Below, piece after piece: positions 34,145-45,990 of a stretch of DNA of 64,000 nt. This DNA is from Deroplatys truncata (taxonomy: Eukaryota; Arthropoda; Insecta; Mantodea; Mantidae). The DNA is taken from positions 420,741,198 to 420,805,197 of the forward strand of contig CM060990.1 of NCBI GenBank assembly GCA_030765065.1. Reading direction: 5' to 3'. Under the pieces are notes generated by a model, which saw only the letters and a list, made by a program, of their open reading frames with translations, did no database searches and was not told the DNA's origin. The position numbers and the translations under genes are program-made. The stretch's first letter is position 1, and each line of letters begins with the position of its first letter.

Positions 34145-34850
34145 ATGTGGCTGAGAAGTAGAAGAATGTTAGGTCAAAATAATTCAGTAGAAATAACGAA
34201 TGTTCAGGAAGAAGAAAGTAATAGTAGGCATGAAATTGTACAAAATAGAGAAACAGAAATGGGAGACAATAGTCGAAATGTGCAAAATAGCTTAGAAAGA
34301 GAACAGGAAGCAGGAAACAAAATAAGCCAGGGAGAAAAAGTAAATAATTTAGGAATGGGAGGAAACGATTCAATGTCAGCGATGTGGAAATGTGAGAAAA
34401 GTATGATGGAGCAAAGTTAGAAAAGTCAACAAGAGTTAGGAAACAAATTAGGGGAAGAGCTAGGAAAGAAATTAGAGGACAAGAGGTCAGGAGCTAGGAA
34501 AGCAATTAGAAAATATTCGACAGGAATAAGGAAGGAAACTAGAAAATCAATACGCATTATAAGCATTCAAGGATGAAATTCGAGGGGAAATAAGCGATGT
34601 TAAAGGTGAAATCAAAGAAAACAGAGAACATGTTAGGGGAGAAATAGAAAAGGTTACGAAAGAAATTAGACAAGAGAGAAAACTCTGAGAAAAAAAATTG
34701 CAAACGGGTAGGTGAAAATTCAGAAATAAGAAACAGAAAATTAAGGGAGGAAGTAGCAAAGAAATTAGGGACAGAAAGGGAAGTAACCAGAACACTGGAC
34801 ACATGGAGGTAATATTAGTAGTTACGGACGTCACTGCATACAAACTTATG
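34145..34850 (+). pseudogene. LTR-retrotransposon gag-like remnant with coiled-coil composition
   Basis: From the ATG at 34145 the frame encodes 91 residues rich in Glu, Asn, Gln and Arg (SRHEIVQNRETEMGDNSRNV). After a stop at 34418, sequence of the same character continues to about 34850 with further breaks, showing repeated Lys/Glu heptad-like segments (for example EEVAKKLGTEREV-like runs and repeated GEI and KEI). Charged coiled-coil N-termini are seen in some insect Gypsy gag proteins. No capsid, zinc knuckle or pol follows, so it is truncated. The call rests mainly on composition and on the primer-binding site upstream. Confidence 0.45.
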
Positions 34851-36235
34851 TGAGAAGAATAAGTTTTACAGTTATGTTTCAAGTTTAGTTTACCTTCATT
34901 TTGCTATAATAACCTGTGCAGATTTCTCGCCATATAATACTGTCAATTTATGTTGCATGGATGCAACAAACCATTCATTACTCAGGAACAAAGGAATCCA
35001 GAATGTTTTATCAAGTTTAACAACCCTCACTTCCCAAAGCTTAGCATGTAAGTCGAAGATGGGTGAATAAGTCGCTGTATTCATATTACACCGATGGCCA
35101 CTTACCATTAACGATCCGGTTAATGAGGGTAATTAAGAAGGAGCTGTCAATCAATGCGGTTTAAGGAAAAATTACCCGTTAAGCAACTAAAGCCAGAGGC
35201 GCAAGGGAGGAAGGAAAGGATTAAACAAATCTTCACAAAACATTAGTATACCTAATTATACATATGTGTAAAGTAATAATTTTATGCGTTATATACGTAC
35301 ATGCATACCAACGTATAAAGGTACATGCAAGGAGAAATTAGGGAAAATATTAAAAGATTCAATTTGTTTTAGTTAATATTAATGCTTATTCTTTAGGCAC
35401 AGCTTTGTGTAAAACAATTTATCTCAATGAATTTGAAATAACAATCTCAAACATCTCTGATGATGTTACTGAGAGACGTTCTAGGGAGTTCGCACTTTTC
35501 TCGAAATCTCTACTCATCTATCCCGCATTTACTAAAAGATAGTTGCAATGTTTCCTGTTTGCATGTTGTATTGTCTATGTAAATACATAAGTTAAAAAAC
35601 AGTGTTCTAAAAAATTGCATTTTAGAATTCTTCGGCACTTAAAATGCTCCTTGCGATGCAGCATATCAGTGCGATATTTTTACTTTCTCTGCACCCTACC
35701 TATTGCTTTTCATAAAAACGGCTCATCAAATGTTTCAGGTATTAGAATGGGAAATAAAACGTATGTCTTGAATTTTCTAGGAATAGCCTACAAAACCATT
35801 TTTACAGTATGCGAATTGCATGTAACTTACGAGAAAACCATAAGGAATAGGTAAAACCTATTATATAAAAATGTAATCAAGAAAATCTTCAAAATAATTT
35901 CCTTCCTAATGTTATAGAAATACTTCGCGTCGTATGCTTACAGCTCCCACATGTAAGTATATCGGAACAGGGATCCTTTAAAAGTATGTGATTCTTCTTT
36001 CTTTCCACATGCATAATCTCATCAAAACAAGAAATATGATGTGGTACTCACATAACTTACCCTATTCCTTACACTTTCACAGGTATTTACTATTCATACA
36101 AAATGCAATTCTTCCATTTCCTTACGTTCAGTACGATAAAATATTTGGGTGGAAATGATTTTAAGTTTGGCGAATTAATAATTTCTACATGCTCATACTC
36201 AAGGAAGTGAGCTGTTACAACTCTCTCTTTCTCTC
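34851..36235. other. Intergenic with a weak hairpin-family fragment
   Basis: No gene recognised. TGAATTTTCTAGGAATAGCC near 35768 matches an internal block of the hairpin family, so an old copy may be present around 35600-35860. Confidence 0.4.
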
Positions 36236-36261
36236 TCTCCCTCCCTCTCTCGCTATCTCTC

Positions 36262-36304
<43 letters not shown>
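36220..36304. repeat. CT-rich and GT dinucleotide microsatellite
   Basis: A CTCT/CCCT tract passes into a nearly pure GT run at 36264-36303. Confidence 0.95.
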
Positions 36305-36307
<3 letters not shown>

Positions 36308-36974
36308 TCTTGAGATCAAGGAGGTAAAACAAAACCACTCGCGAATTTTCAATCTATTTCTGTCAAATGCACTTAACGTAACAAAATATTAATATATTAT
36401 AGCATGAAATATTTCCAAAACGGTTGATACTAGCAAAAAAGTTATTTTGGGAAAGGTATGCATTTTAATGGACTATATGTTTTTACCTGAAATATGTTTT
36501 TGCTTATCTCTAACGAATTCTCAGTTGAATGCAGTTTTGTAATATTCACAAATATATGGTACCTCGTATTTTAATCAAAATCGTTAAGATCCGTTTTTAA
36601 CAAAATGAAAAATAACCAAAATTTTTGGGATATTATTCCGTATCCGGACAGGAGGTATGAAATGGTATTTTTGATATGTAGAATCGATGTGTAGTGTGCT
36701 GGCTGACTTCTTAAAGTACGCAGGAGTTGTTAATTTAATCATAATATTAGGCCTTCTTGGCCACCGCTTAGCGATGGCGGACATCTTATAAGGAGTTAGT
36801 GCCAACGTGTTAAAAAAATTGTGGCTACCGGAATGTTGCGAAGCAGTGAATAAGTAGTTAAAATGAGGTGAAAAGACGAAGGGCATATTGTGTAAGGTTT
36901 GCGGGAATAATAGATTACGTAGGCAGTGAGAAATGGCATGGCGTGCAAGGAATGTCACCACCAACTCTCGACTT

Positions 36975-37900
36975 CTTACTTTCTCTATCACGTATACAGT
37001 AGGTAGAGAAGGTATTGCATTGCACCCAAAAATTCGATACCGAGATTTCAACGGAAATACATGTTTTAAGGCCCCCTGAATCAAAAGAAAGCATTTTTAG
37101 AAAAAGGTCCGGCAGCGTATCTGTGAATAGCATAGCTCAAATACGAAAAGTCGGAAAAATACCAAACTTGGTATTTAGGTTAGTATCTTTTAAAGATGCT
37201 ACTCGAAGATTTTCAAGAAAATCCCCCATCCCAACTACCCTTTACTTGGAATATTTTTCCCGAGGTCTCGGGTTCAAACCCGGCGGAAGGCGATGGATTT
37301 TTTCGGGCGTAAAAATCCTTAGCATGGCTTCCTTCGGAAGGGAAGTAAAGCTGGTGGTCCCGTGTCGTAGATTTACGCCATGTAAAAGAACCTCAAGCCT
37401 GATAAAGAGGCCTTATAGAAAAATTTCTGGTCTTTCACGCTCAATATAGAATGGGACGCTAAGGACCATAGCAGTTAAAGAGGGTCCGTAATTTAAACTC
37501 AGTTTTAAATTTTTGGAATATTTTTCGAAATTTTTGATTTTCTAAAAATGATTCTAACCATTTTGATTAAAATACCATATATTAAACCTTTTTACATGAA
37601 AAATAAAATGTATATCTGGAATTTTCTGGGAATACCCAGTGAAGTCCTCTTTATTCGGAACGAATTTTGTATAATCTTGTATAACTGGTAAACGTTAAGC
37701 GATAGACGAAAACGCACTACACAAAAAATGTAGATCTCTTAAAAACACAATGTATTTTAAATAGGTTTTTGTGGAATTGGCTATTTGCGAAATATCCGTT
37801 ATTAATGGCTGGATTTGTTCAATACTTTATTCTTTTTTATTTTAAGTCCCGCCAATTTTTAGACCTTAAAGACGTGCATTAAAATTCATTCTCTGTATTA
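36975..37900 (-). repeat. Hairpin-family copy (minus), split by a SINE
   Basis: The copy starts with the terminal hairpin (TTTCTCTATCACG ... GTAGGTAGAGAAGG) and continues through CCCAAAAATTCGATACCGAG, CCAAACTTGGTATTTAGG, TGGAATTTTCTGGGAATACC and GGCTATTTGCGAAATATCCG. The SINE at 37260-37512 interrupts it. This is one of the most complete copies. Confidence 0.7.
37260..37512 (+). mobile_element. tRNA-derived SINE with 14-bp target duplication
   Basis: TTGGAATATTTTTC flanks the element at 37246-37259 and 37513-37526. It begins inside a tRNA-like head with a good B box (CGGGTTCAAACCCGG at 37268-37282), so the A-box part is missing by 5' truncation. The remainder is a SINE body of unknown family. 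Confidence 0.8.
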
Positions 37901-38325
37901 GTATCTACCATTAAAGAAATAAAGATTACTTTGTAAGTACGTGTTTTCGATCTTCATTGCGAAGGTGCTCCTGTCCTCTCACCTAAAAAAAAAGACATCC
38001 CTTGCTACGCTTTGCCGCTTAGGGCCCTAAATAAGTAGCAACGATCAGGTTCGTTGTTTGTAATACATTTTACCTTCCGCTAATTTTTCACTGCAATGTT
38101 GGCAGCATAATATCAACGACAGCAACGCCACCATGATTGTCTCGTTTGAGATGCGTGTTCTGTTAAAGGTATGTAGCTTGTAAAAACTGAACAAAACGGG
38201 TAATATGTTTCATAAATGCTCTTAAAACGTTAAGCAATTAGCGTATTATGATTATTATGTGTATCTGTGACATTCAAAAAGGATGCCACTTCGTAAAGAC
38301 GTGTATTACGGTTCTATAAGTTTCG
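37901..38325. other. Intergenic, no feature recognised
   Basis: No coding frame or repeat recognised. Confidence 0.5.
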
Positions 38326-38329
38326 TAAC

Positions 38330-38735
38330 GTTTCATACCTTCTACCTGGATACGGAATAATGTCCAATTATTCCATGTATAAAGTAGTTTGGGGTTGATG
38401 GAATTTCGTGAAAATATTCCTGTCATATTCTTAGAAGATTTAGAACTTAATTGACTCAAGGGACCTCAAAACGCATATTTACCAGTGAAAATTCGCCTTT
38501 GGTAGGCTGTAGAGAAAGAAAGCTGACTTTCTTGCATAAGCAAGAGCATGGAGAAATAAATATAGCAAAGTCATATAGTTTCATTTGAAATCCTTTCTAG
38601 CCAAATATTTTGAGCATTAGCAAGACAGGATTTGAAATATCACTTTTTGAGACGAATGCTATAATATGCAAAGGCAATACAACGTTTGGTTGGAACACAA
38701 TACTTTCTTACCTACCGTGTAGAGGAAGTAAAAAC
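38330..38735 (+). repeat. Hairpin-family copy, partly rearranged
   Basis: Blocks GTATAAAGTAGTTTGGGG, CTCAAAACGCATATTTACC and a terminal ACAATACTTTCTTACCTACC ... GTAGAGGAAGTAAAAACGG match other copies. About 170 bases of other sequence separate the last two blocks. Confidence 0.6.
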
Positions 38736-40135
38736 GGAAATATTAACTGTTAACAGTTCCTAAGTTTTGCTGAAAGTTGAATTTAAGTGGTCAAAAAATG
38801 TGTAAGCTGCTGGAAGTATATTCCCTAGCAATTATTTGTCTCGGATCGTGATTATGTTCCCCAACAAGCCTGTAATTCACGTCCTTATCCACCTCAGAGA
38901 AGAAATGCGCGTTGCAGTTTTTACGCATACACCGGCACATCTGACCGGGCAGAATAAGCTGCACTTTGCGATATTTGAAATTTTTAATAACTCGTGGTTC
39001 GTTTGCTGTACATGTAATAAATATTCACTAGGAAACAGGGTATAAAAAGTAAGATGAAGTCTGAGAACGCCTTGATCGTCGGCGCAATACCAGTACCTTT
39101 TAAGAAGGTAATTAGCAACCCATCGCGCATCTCAAGATTCTAATTACTTTCTTGGAATAAGGGCCAGGGGACAAATTAACCATCGGCACAATACAATATT
39201 ACCCCAATTGTAGATTCTCAATCTTTCTCAGATACCAGGGTGCTAATTAGAATGTATTCTTTATAAACATACCGTAAGATATTTCGGTGAAAATACCCTG
39301 GTAGTTTATTGCTGGACATTTTCCCATAAGGTTGTCTCAGAATATCTAAAAGTATGTCCTTTGATGGAATTCACATACACACATGTATCTTTCTCCTTTT
39401 TTATCAGGAAAGGGAAGTATCTTATACAGCTGACAGGTTGTTGAAGAAAAGAGGCGATTTTCTAGCACGTACACAAATATAGGTTGTAAACTATTGTTGG
39501 GCGTTAGATACAACAATTCTTTAAGTTCAGAGGAAGGAAGCTTAGGACAATCCAGTCCACTTGTCAGTTTTCTGAGATTGCATTATTGATCTGATTTTTT
39601 TCGATAGTAATTAATTGTGGCTGTAATGTACCCTACTCTACAAGTACAAAGGAACCCACTTTTTTAAAAGAGTGCTGAGAATCGTCCATACCCCTTTGAA
39701 TTACCTTTATATGTTTATTTTTACTACTAAAATTTGCATTTCTTCATTTCACGTTTTAAAGCTACCATCTGTGAAATTCTCTAGTTGACTTAAATTATCT
39801 TTTAAGATGCCTTCATTTATATTGATCTAACATAAGGTCAAATTCACAGAACTGATAGTGGATTTGACCACCGTTATATCAACTTTTCAAATATACGGAA
39901 ATTCTGCTTGCTCCATTCCCAAATCAGAAACACGATGTCTCCAATGAACTTTAGAGCACCTATTGTTGTCCTCTTTGCTTTATTAGAGGGTGTATTACTT
40001 TGTGAATCTGTTAACTATTCACCAACCAATTTCCTCAAATTATCAATATAGCTAGTTTTGGACTTCATGTATTGCTGGAATGCTCCATAATCTGTTAAAC
40101 GGTATCATTGCCTGGCAGTAATTGTTCTTTCACAC
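38736..40135. other. Intergenic, no feature recognised
   Basis: AT-rich, no gene or repeat recognised. A 69-codon frame at 38836-39045 has no recognisable domain. Confidence 0.5.
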
Positions 40136-40149
40136 AAGCCGTGTGTAGA

Positions 40150-40262
40150 ACAAGGTTAGAAAGGTTCAATCAGACTAAAAAATGAATTGCCAAAGCCGGG
40201 ATCTAAACCACAGATATTCCTGTTTCCGGTTGCTCTAACCAAGTGAGCTACCAATGTAACAT
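40150..40262 (-). mobile_element. tRNA-derived SINE (minus)
   Basis: On the minus strand the head reads GGTAGCTCACTTGGTTAGAG (A box) with B-box-like GGTTTAGATCCCGGC, then TTGGCAATTCATTTTTTAGT and CTAACCTTGTTCTACACACG. The same family is at 41765 and 22132. Confidence 0.7.
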
Positions 40263-40484
40263 GCCGGTACGACATTAATTTCCCCAACTGATTGGTATCT
40301 TTTCCAATAAACCATAAGGAGATCTCAAATTCATTTTGAGATGACATACCCTATTGGTGACCTACAATGCTATAAGTACTTTAAGTCCCGGTCTTCATAG
40401 TCCCACAAATCGCCTTGAATTTTCCAGTGTGATTCTACCTTTCCAACCTTGTCCTACACACGCTTTGTGTGAACGAACAATTAA

Positions 40485-41587
40485 GGTGGATTTTCACATA
40501 GCCTACCGTGTTCCGACTGTGCACCGAACATGCCCCAGTCATGTGCTCTATTCGGGAGCAGCTAAGGATTACCTTCCACATAATTTGCGAAGAAAAATTT
40601 TTTTTCTTCTTCTTTCTTGATTTCCACATGACCTACCGTGCCCTTGTCATGTGCCTACTGTGCATCGACCGCGCTGCCGGTGATCAGTCATGAGATTGAT
40701 TTTATGGCCGAGACACAATCGCGACACGGTAGGGACACGGTGGGTTATGCTTGCACTTAGGCTATTTCCGACATTTTCATTAATGATACGAATACATTTC
40801 ACACACATTGTTCAAGGAAGCCATTCGCTGGTTCTGCGTACTCAACACCTGGAAGTTTATAGCCGAAAGAATATCTGATTTCTTCAGTAAAGCCAAATAA
40901 GTACCAAAGAGTATAACGATGTCTTCTTTGTGATCCATTGCTTATTGAAACAGAGATAACAAAACGATCAGATTGAATCAGAGGCGGATCCAGGATTCCT
41001 TTAGGGAGGGACTAACATGTTTTGAGAGATAGCTTGCCAATGAGTAAAATGCAGTCAGTAATAGAGATTCTTATTTTCTAAACGTTCAAACATAATATAA
41101 GTGATCCACGAATTATTCTTTAAATGCCAGGTTTAATTTAAATTTTGAGAATATTCATGATAATATTTATAAAATAAATATTCCTTTTAAATATAATTAA
41201 GTAGTATAATTACTCAGTTTTACTGCAAATGGGAAGCGTACTTGATTCGGCATATCTTTCTTTTTTCCTTCTCCAGTTAATGGAATATCTTTTGAGATAT
41301 AATCCACAACTGTGTGAACGAATAGATGTCACCTGGTTTAAGTAAATTTAATATAAATAAACATGTTGATTTTGACTCTATCAAAGGAATGCAATTTGTA
41401 TGTTTTTTCTGTAATTGATAGGGGGCTATACATCCTGTTAGCCCTTCCCTACGCCCGTCTATAGATCAAACCAAGCATGAAAATATGTCGGCGCACAATC
41501 GGGACACGGTAGGTTATGCGGAAATCAAAAATACACGACACAATCGGTGCACAGTCGGAATACGGTAAGGTATATGGAAATCCACCC
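40485..41587. mobile_element. Non-autonomous DNA transposon with TTAA duplication
   Basis: The element is 1,103 bp, flanked by TTAA at 40481-40484 and 41588-41591. Terminal inverted repeats of about 45 bases start GGTGGATTTTCACATA on the left and GGGTGGATTTCCATATA on the right and share TTCCGACTGTGCACCGA. Extra copies of the terminal motif occur inside (near 40620 and 41460). There is no transposase. TTAA targets are typical of piggyBac and Kolobok; the superfamily cannot be decided here. Confidence 0.75.
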
Positions 41588-41764
41588 TTAATTACCATGG
41601 ATTGACCTGATAGTTGGTTAAACAATGAAGTCCAGGACTTAAAATACTTACGACATTGTAAGTCGCCCTTGGAATACGTCATTTCAAAATTAATTGCAGA
41701 TCTCCTTGTGGTTTAGCGGACAAAATGGGAGTCAGTTGGGAAATTTAATGCCGTGTCGGCCTGT

Positions 41765-41880
41765 TGTTATAGTAGTTCACTTGGTTGGAACAACCGTACG
41801 GAAACTGGAAGACCCGTGATCCAAATTCGGGGTATGACATTTAATTTTTCAGTCTGATTCTTTCTACGATACCATTTTTC
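41765..41880 (+). mobile_element. tRNA-derived SINE (plus)
   Basis: TAGTTCACTTGGTTGGAAC is the A-box part, followed by ACTGGAAGACCCGTGATCC (weak B box) and GACATTTAATTTTTCAGTC. It is a diverged partner of the 40150-40262 copy. Confidence 0.6.
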
Positions 41881-41889
41881 TTCGTTATT

Positions 41890-42335
41890 GCACTACAGTA
41901 TTCAGCTACGATTTTCTGATGGTCCTTGGTTTGGTACCAATGTTCCCGTGTTGGTTCTAGATTCATATAAGTTAGAATCTCCCATTCCATTGAACAGAAG
42001 ATTATGACCCTATCTCATCGAAATAAATGCCTGTCAGAGTGAAGCGCATGTACTGCTTGTACCCTCCAATCGGTAGATTCCACCACCAGACTAATAGCCA
42101 TAACCACAATTACTCCATTGCCAAATTCCCGGTTTGTTTTCCTCTGCCTCTAAAGGAAGAGAAGCAATATTTGTATGCACTTCTTGGCACTTTCATTTTC
42201 CTACCTCTTGATTAACTGCATTATTCTCTCTCATTGCCTTAATCTCATATGGACCTATTCATATGAGCTCTAACTTGTACCTATACTTTCAATAGAACCA
42301 TGTATTTTACATTAAAATCGGCAGGATTGACTTTG
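41890..42335. other. Intergenic, no feature recognised
   Basis: May include decayed 3' sequence of the LTR element that follows, but nothing is recognisable. Confidence 0.4.
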
Positions 42336-42339
42336 TTTT

Positions 42340-42895
42340 ATCTTTTTTCCCTTTGAATTTAGACAAACTTTGTTTCCCTAACCTGTGACAGTATTGTATT
42401 TTAAATTTTACAGTGTGGACATCACCATAATTATCTAATGGTTGAGGAGTGGATTATGAAGTGCTGGGTATGTTGCACCTTTCTCCATATAATAACTCCT
42501 AAGAACGGAACTTAGTAATCGAGTGAGGTGTAGTGTTGTACGTGAAACTCGCAAAAGCTAACCATTTATCTCAATCAGGATTCTTGAGATAGCAAAAACA
42601 ACGCAAATGTGTTACTAGCATTTTCTGCGTTATTGCCAAAAGTGCCGTTACTTTCTTGATGTTACGCTGTAGCATTATCTTTCTCTATTCTGAACAATTT
42701 GCAAATTCTCTTAAACATGGGAGACATAAAATTTGATCCTTGATCTGTTATAATAAAATTTGGAATCCCATGTATTAAAATTACTTTTTTTACAAAAGTT
42801 TCATTTACTTCTTCTACCGGATGATTTCTAATTGGAACTGCTATTACATATTTAATTACGATATATTTTCATGCCAGTATATGCATATTATTTTC
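42340..42895 (-). pseudogene. Gypsy-type LTR retrotransposon integrase, remnant
   Basis: The minus strand reads through an integrase core with a few stops. A start-of-core segment HVVGPLSLAENNMHIL is followed by KYVIAVPI, FVKKVILIHGIP and NFIITDQGSNFMS, which carries the second catalytic Asp. Downstream, WLAFASFTYNTTPHSITKF and ELLYGEKGATYPAL match the usual integrase C-terminal segment of Gypsy elements. Integrase inserts the cDNA copy into the genome. The segment directly follows the gag zinc knuckle, so protease, reverse transcriptase and RNase H are absent, most simply by an internal deletion. Confidence 0.75.
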
Positions 42896-42899
42896 TGCC

Positions 42900-43901
42900 A
42901 GGGATAAGGGTCCTACGACATGAAGATAAATCTTTGCCCTGTCTGCAAAACCGGATCTCGTGTCCGTGTTTATTACATTTTCTACACACAGGAACATTAC
43001 TACGTATCTTAGTAGTAGGATTTTCCTCGACACCTAATAAACTTTGTGCTGTCACTTTATTAATCTGTCTTCAATTCTGGAATCTCTTTTCATATTCCGC
43101 GTTTGTTGTGGTCATTGAACAGTTTGAGTTCCTTTAAACTTTTGATATTTTACTTCACTCTCCTCCTATAATGCAGCTTATACTAACTGCACTACTCATT
43201 ATTACTTCCCATTAGCTTTCACAATTTGCTTTATGTGCTCATCTTCCAACCCTGCAATAAATTCCCACATTAATTGCAAACCGCTTTCTACGTATCTCTT
43301 TGTTTTAATTTTTTTATCTGCTTGTTACTTCTTTGCTCAAATCACTGAAAAAACACTATAGCATCATGCCTGGATCTCATTGAGCTACAATTTCAGTCAT
43401 ACGTTTTTCTGATGTAGATAATACGCCGGCATAATATTCTAAAGAACGAAGAACGCCTACAGAGAAATTCTCTAAAATAGATTTAACTTGACTCCAATTT
43501 TCTGTTCAGTGCCAGGTAAAAGCCTATCTTTAACTCATCTACGAGTTTAGATTCTATGACTTTCAAAAGCAATTGCTGCTTGTTAGGGCATATCTCTACT
43601 CCCTCAATAAATTCACGCAAATGTTTAGCGTTCCCATAAAAAGTACGCGGTACTAATTTAATAGCCTAAATCACAGAAATTAATTGTCATCTAATCTAAC
43701 CATATCAAATTCTGCCATAGTGGAATTAGATATCCGGAGATGTGCGTCTTGGGCCTCAGCTCCCCTCAGGTTAAAAAACTCTCGCGGTGCAGGCTGAACA
43801 AAATGCCCCTCCGGCTTGTCTTTAGCTGCTGATGTTGGCCTCCAAACAGCAATTGGCGAAGAAGATTTAGCATAGCCTGAAGTTTTCTTCCTATACCCCA
43901 C
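42900..43901 (-). pseudogene. Gypsy-type gag remnant with zinc knuckle
   Basis: At about 42945-43000 on the minus strand CRKCNKHGHEIRFC fits the CCHC knuckle (C-x2-C-x4-H-x4-C) of gag nucleocapsid. Upstream, to 43901, an open piece of 73 codons (43680-43901) and further frames broken by stops have gag-like spacing, including VLFMGTLNI and REYRYALTSS, but the capsid is poorly preserved. Together with the adjacent integrase it forms one internally deleted element on the minus strand. Confidence 0.6.
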
Positions 43902-44940
43902 CGCTCTACCATGTAATGAATAGATTGGACGACGTCGGTCGTGTCTGTCTTACAATTTTATTTCACTTCCTTCGCTGCCACCAAGTAGCGATACATGTAA
44001 CCGTTATTCTAATTAGAATTGCTGTTATAGATTGAGATAGCAGACTGATAAAGAGAGGAGGTAAGTCGCATCTTAGAAAGACGGGGTGAATTAGAGGTGC
44101 TTGCGTAAATCGACAAAATCCAGTGAGAAAAAAAATGTTTATCAAGAGTAGCGGTGGCTTGCAAGTATTCTTCAAGACTACTTCTGTCTCCTTAACATTG
44201 ATTTATATATGATATACATGATAAATGAGGTGGCTGGTAGCTGAGGGTGCAGTCTCCCCTAAATAGTCGTGACCTTTAGCTGACCTCTTTGAATTGGGAA
44301 CACAATTAGTTTCTTCAGACACTTATTCTTGACTTTAGAGGGGACCATGTAATATCCTCTGGAGGAACGAGTACCAGAACATAAATATCTACCAAAATAC
44401 ACAAAACGAATAATTCAGCTTAACAAGGGTGTTTAGTTACACATCACAAAATCACTATAATCGAGTTGCAGTCACTTTCGACTTCTGATAGCTCGCTAGC
44501 CACATGGGCCAATAGTCTGTTGCCACGTGATGCTGGACCGTACTTGTAGAGCGCAGTGTGCTCAACGCCTCACACTTTGAGTGTCTGAGTGGAATGCTGG
44601 GTATGGCGACACGGAGATCTTGGGAGATGCGAAGTGGAGCTCTGGGTTTTGTTCGGGGTGTGTCTGGTGTCCAATGACGCCGATGTTGACGTTAGGCATA
44701 AGACTCTCTGGTAGTTTAGAATGTGGGTGCGTCCTAGAACTGTTGTTAGGTATTAAAGACAACACTCACTGACAATTCAACAGGCGTTTTTTTTCTTCCT
44801 TTATCTACATTCGTCACCGTATAAGTCCTGAAAACCCGGTCTATCGAAGCCGCGATACTATTTCTCGTCACGCTTACTTATGAGAACGGCTATTGAGAAT
44901 ATCCCGACAACCTATCATGGTTGATCACCTTGTTAAGCTC
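43902..44940. other. Intergenic, possible LTR sequence
   Basis: No gene recognised. The 44470-44770 part is more GC-rich and lies upstream of the minus-strand gag remnant, where a 5' LTR would be expected, but no paired LTR or TG...CA ends could be confirmed. Confidence 0.35.
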
Positions 44941-44946
44941 GTTTAG

Positions 44947-45399
44947 GTGAGTAGAATCTTAGCATATGGTACAGAAAGAAGCGATGCTACCAGGTCTTTT
45001 TATAAAATGGAATTTAAATTGTTATTATTCTGTAAAATTAACAAGGAATTCGAGAATGTAATGTTAGATCCACCAATTAGTGATAAAGATCTCATAAATG
45101 TTGTAACGACACATTTTCCAGAAACTATTCAGTACTATCTAATAATAGCAAAGCCCAGTAACGTGTCAGAAATTATTGATTCGCTGATAGCGCTAGAGAG
45201 CAACAAGCAGAAGTCGGGGACAGAAATTGACAGAAATCAAGCACGAAACGCAATGGAAAGTTCACGTTCTTCGGTCAAGGGGCATAGCTTCATAGAAATG
45301 CTAACCAAAATGAAGTTAGGAATATACCTACGTCACTCCAGAAACTCACCTAAACAGTCAAGACGCCGTTGTTTTAGTCCATTCGAGTTTCGGACTTAG
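44947..45399 (+). pseudogene. gag-like fragment of a second LTR retrotransposon (plus strand)
   Basis: The frame of about 150 codons contains PPISDKDLINVVTTHFPETI followed by QYYLI and SEIIDSLIALES. This resembles the region after the capsid in Gypsy-like gag proteins, where LxxHFPxxIQ and a Leu-rich helix are common. There is no zinc knuckle afterwards; the frame ends in a basic stretch (SPKQSRRRCF). It is opposite in strand to the neighbouring gag/integrase relic, so it comes from another insertion. Whether it belongs with the gag front at 34145 cannot be told. Confidence 0.5.
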
Positions 45400-45439
45400 G
45401 AATATTTCCCTCCCAGTAAAGAAAATATACGGTAAGCCA

Positions 45440-45990
45440 CACTTAGTTACTCCACTTCATTCGGAAGGAATGTTGTATAACCTTGTACAACTGGTAAGCG
45501 TTAGCGATAGACGAAAATGTACTACACAAAAAATACAGATATCTTTAAAAGTGAGGGCTTATTTCAGATAACTTTTTTGTGGCATCAGCCATTTCCGAGA
45601 TGTCCGTTATTAATGGTTCGTATTGTACATCAATTGGTCATTCTTTTAAAGTCCTGGCAACATTCAGTTGTTTCTGGCGATTCCATTGAAACAGTATGGA
45701 ATTTTAACCTGCATAGAGCGTCTAGTTCTTAAATATTTAACTATCACTGTTCTCTTTGTATCCACAAACAAAATTGTAATGTACCTATTTCTGCAAAGAT
45801 TTATTGGTTTAACATGTTGTAGATATAAAAATAAGCTTTAGTAAGACTAGTTTGTGTAACCCACTAATAAACGTTAGAGGGTAGGGACAGTCATGTGAAT
45901 GTATCACATGGGGTTTTTTAAATTCATTTATTTAGTAGAAATTTCACAGAAGTATCTACTGTGGGAACTTGTTGAAAAGCTGTGGAAGAG
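45440..45990 (-). repeat. Hairpin-family copy, partial
   Basis: TTGTACAACTGGTAAGCG, GATAGACGAAAATG, TTTCCGAGATGTCCGTTATT and, at the far end, ACAGTCATGTGAATGTATCA match internal and terminal blocks of the family at 36975 and 62560. The hairpin end is not preserved. Confidence 0.6.

Larger units (their letters stand above)
40140..41890. mobile_element. Inverted SINE pair enclosing a TTAA-flanked DNA element
   Basis: A minus-strand tRNA-SINE (40150-40262) and a plus-strand one (about 41765-41880) face outwards. The roughly 150 bases inside each (40263-40405 and 41600-41764) are also inverted repeats of each other. Between them sits the 40485-41587 element. A second SINE-body fragment (40420-40480) ends exactly at the TTAA. 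Confidence 0.6.

Noticed and set aside
34547-34882. Minus-strand membrane-protein-like frames rich in Leu, Phe and Ser
   Set aside because: They are the antisense of the purine-rich charged gag remnant, which always gives hydrophobic shadows.
36090-36392. Open frames with long Thr-His or Val-Cys runs
   Set aside because: Translation of the GT/CA microsatellite.
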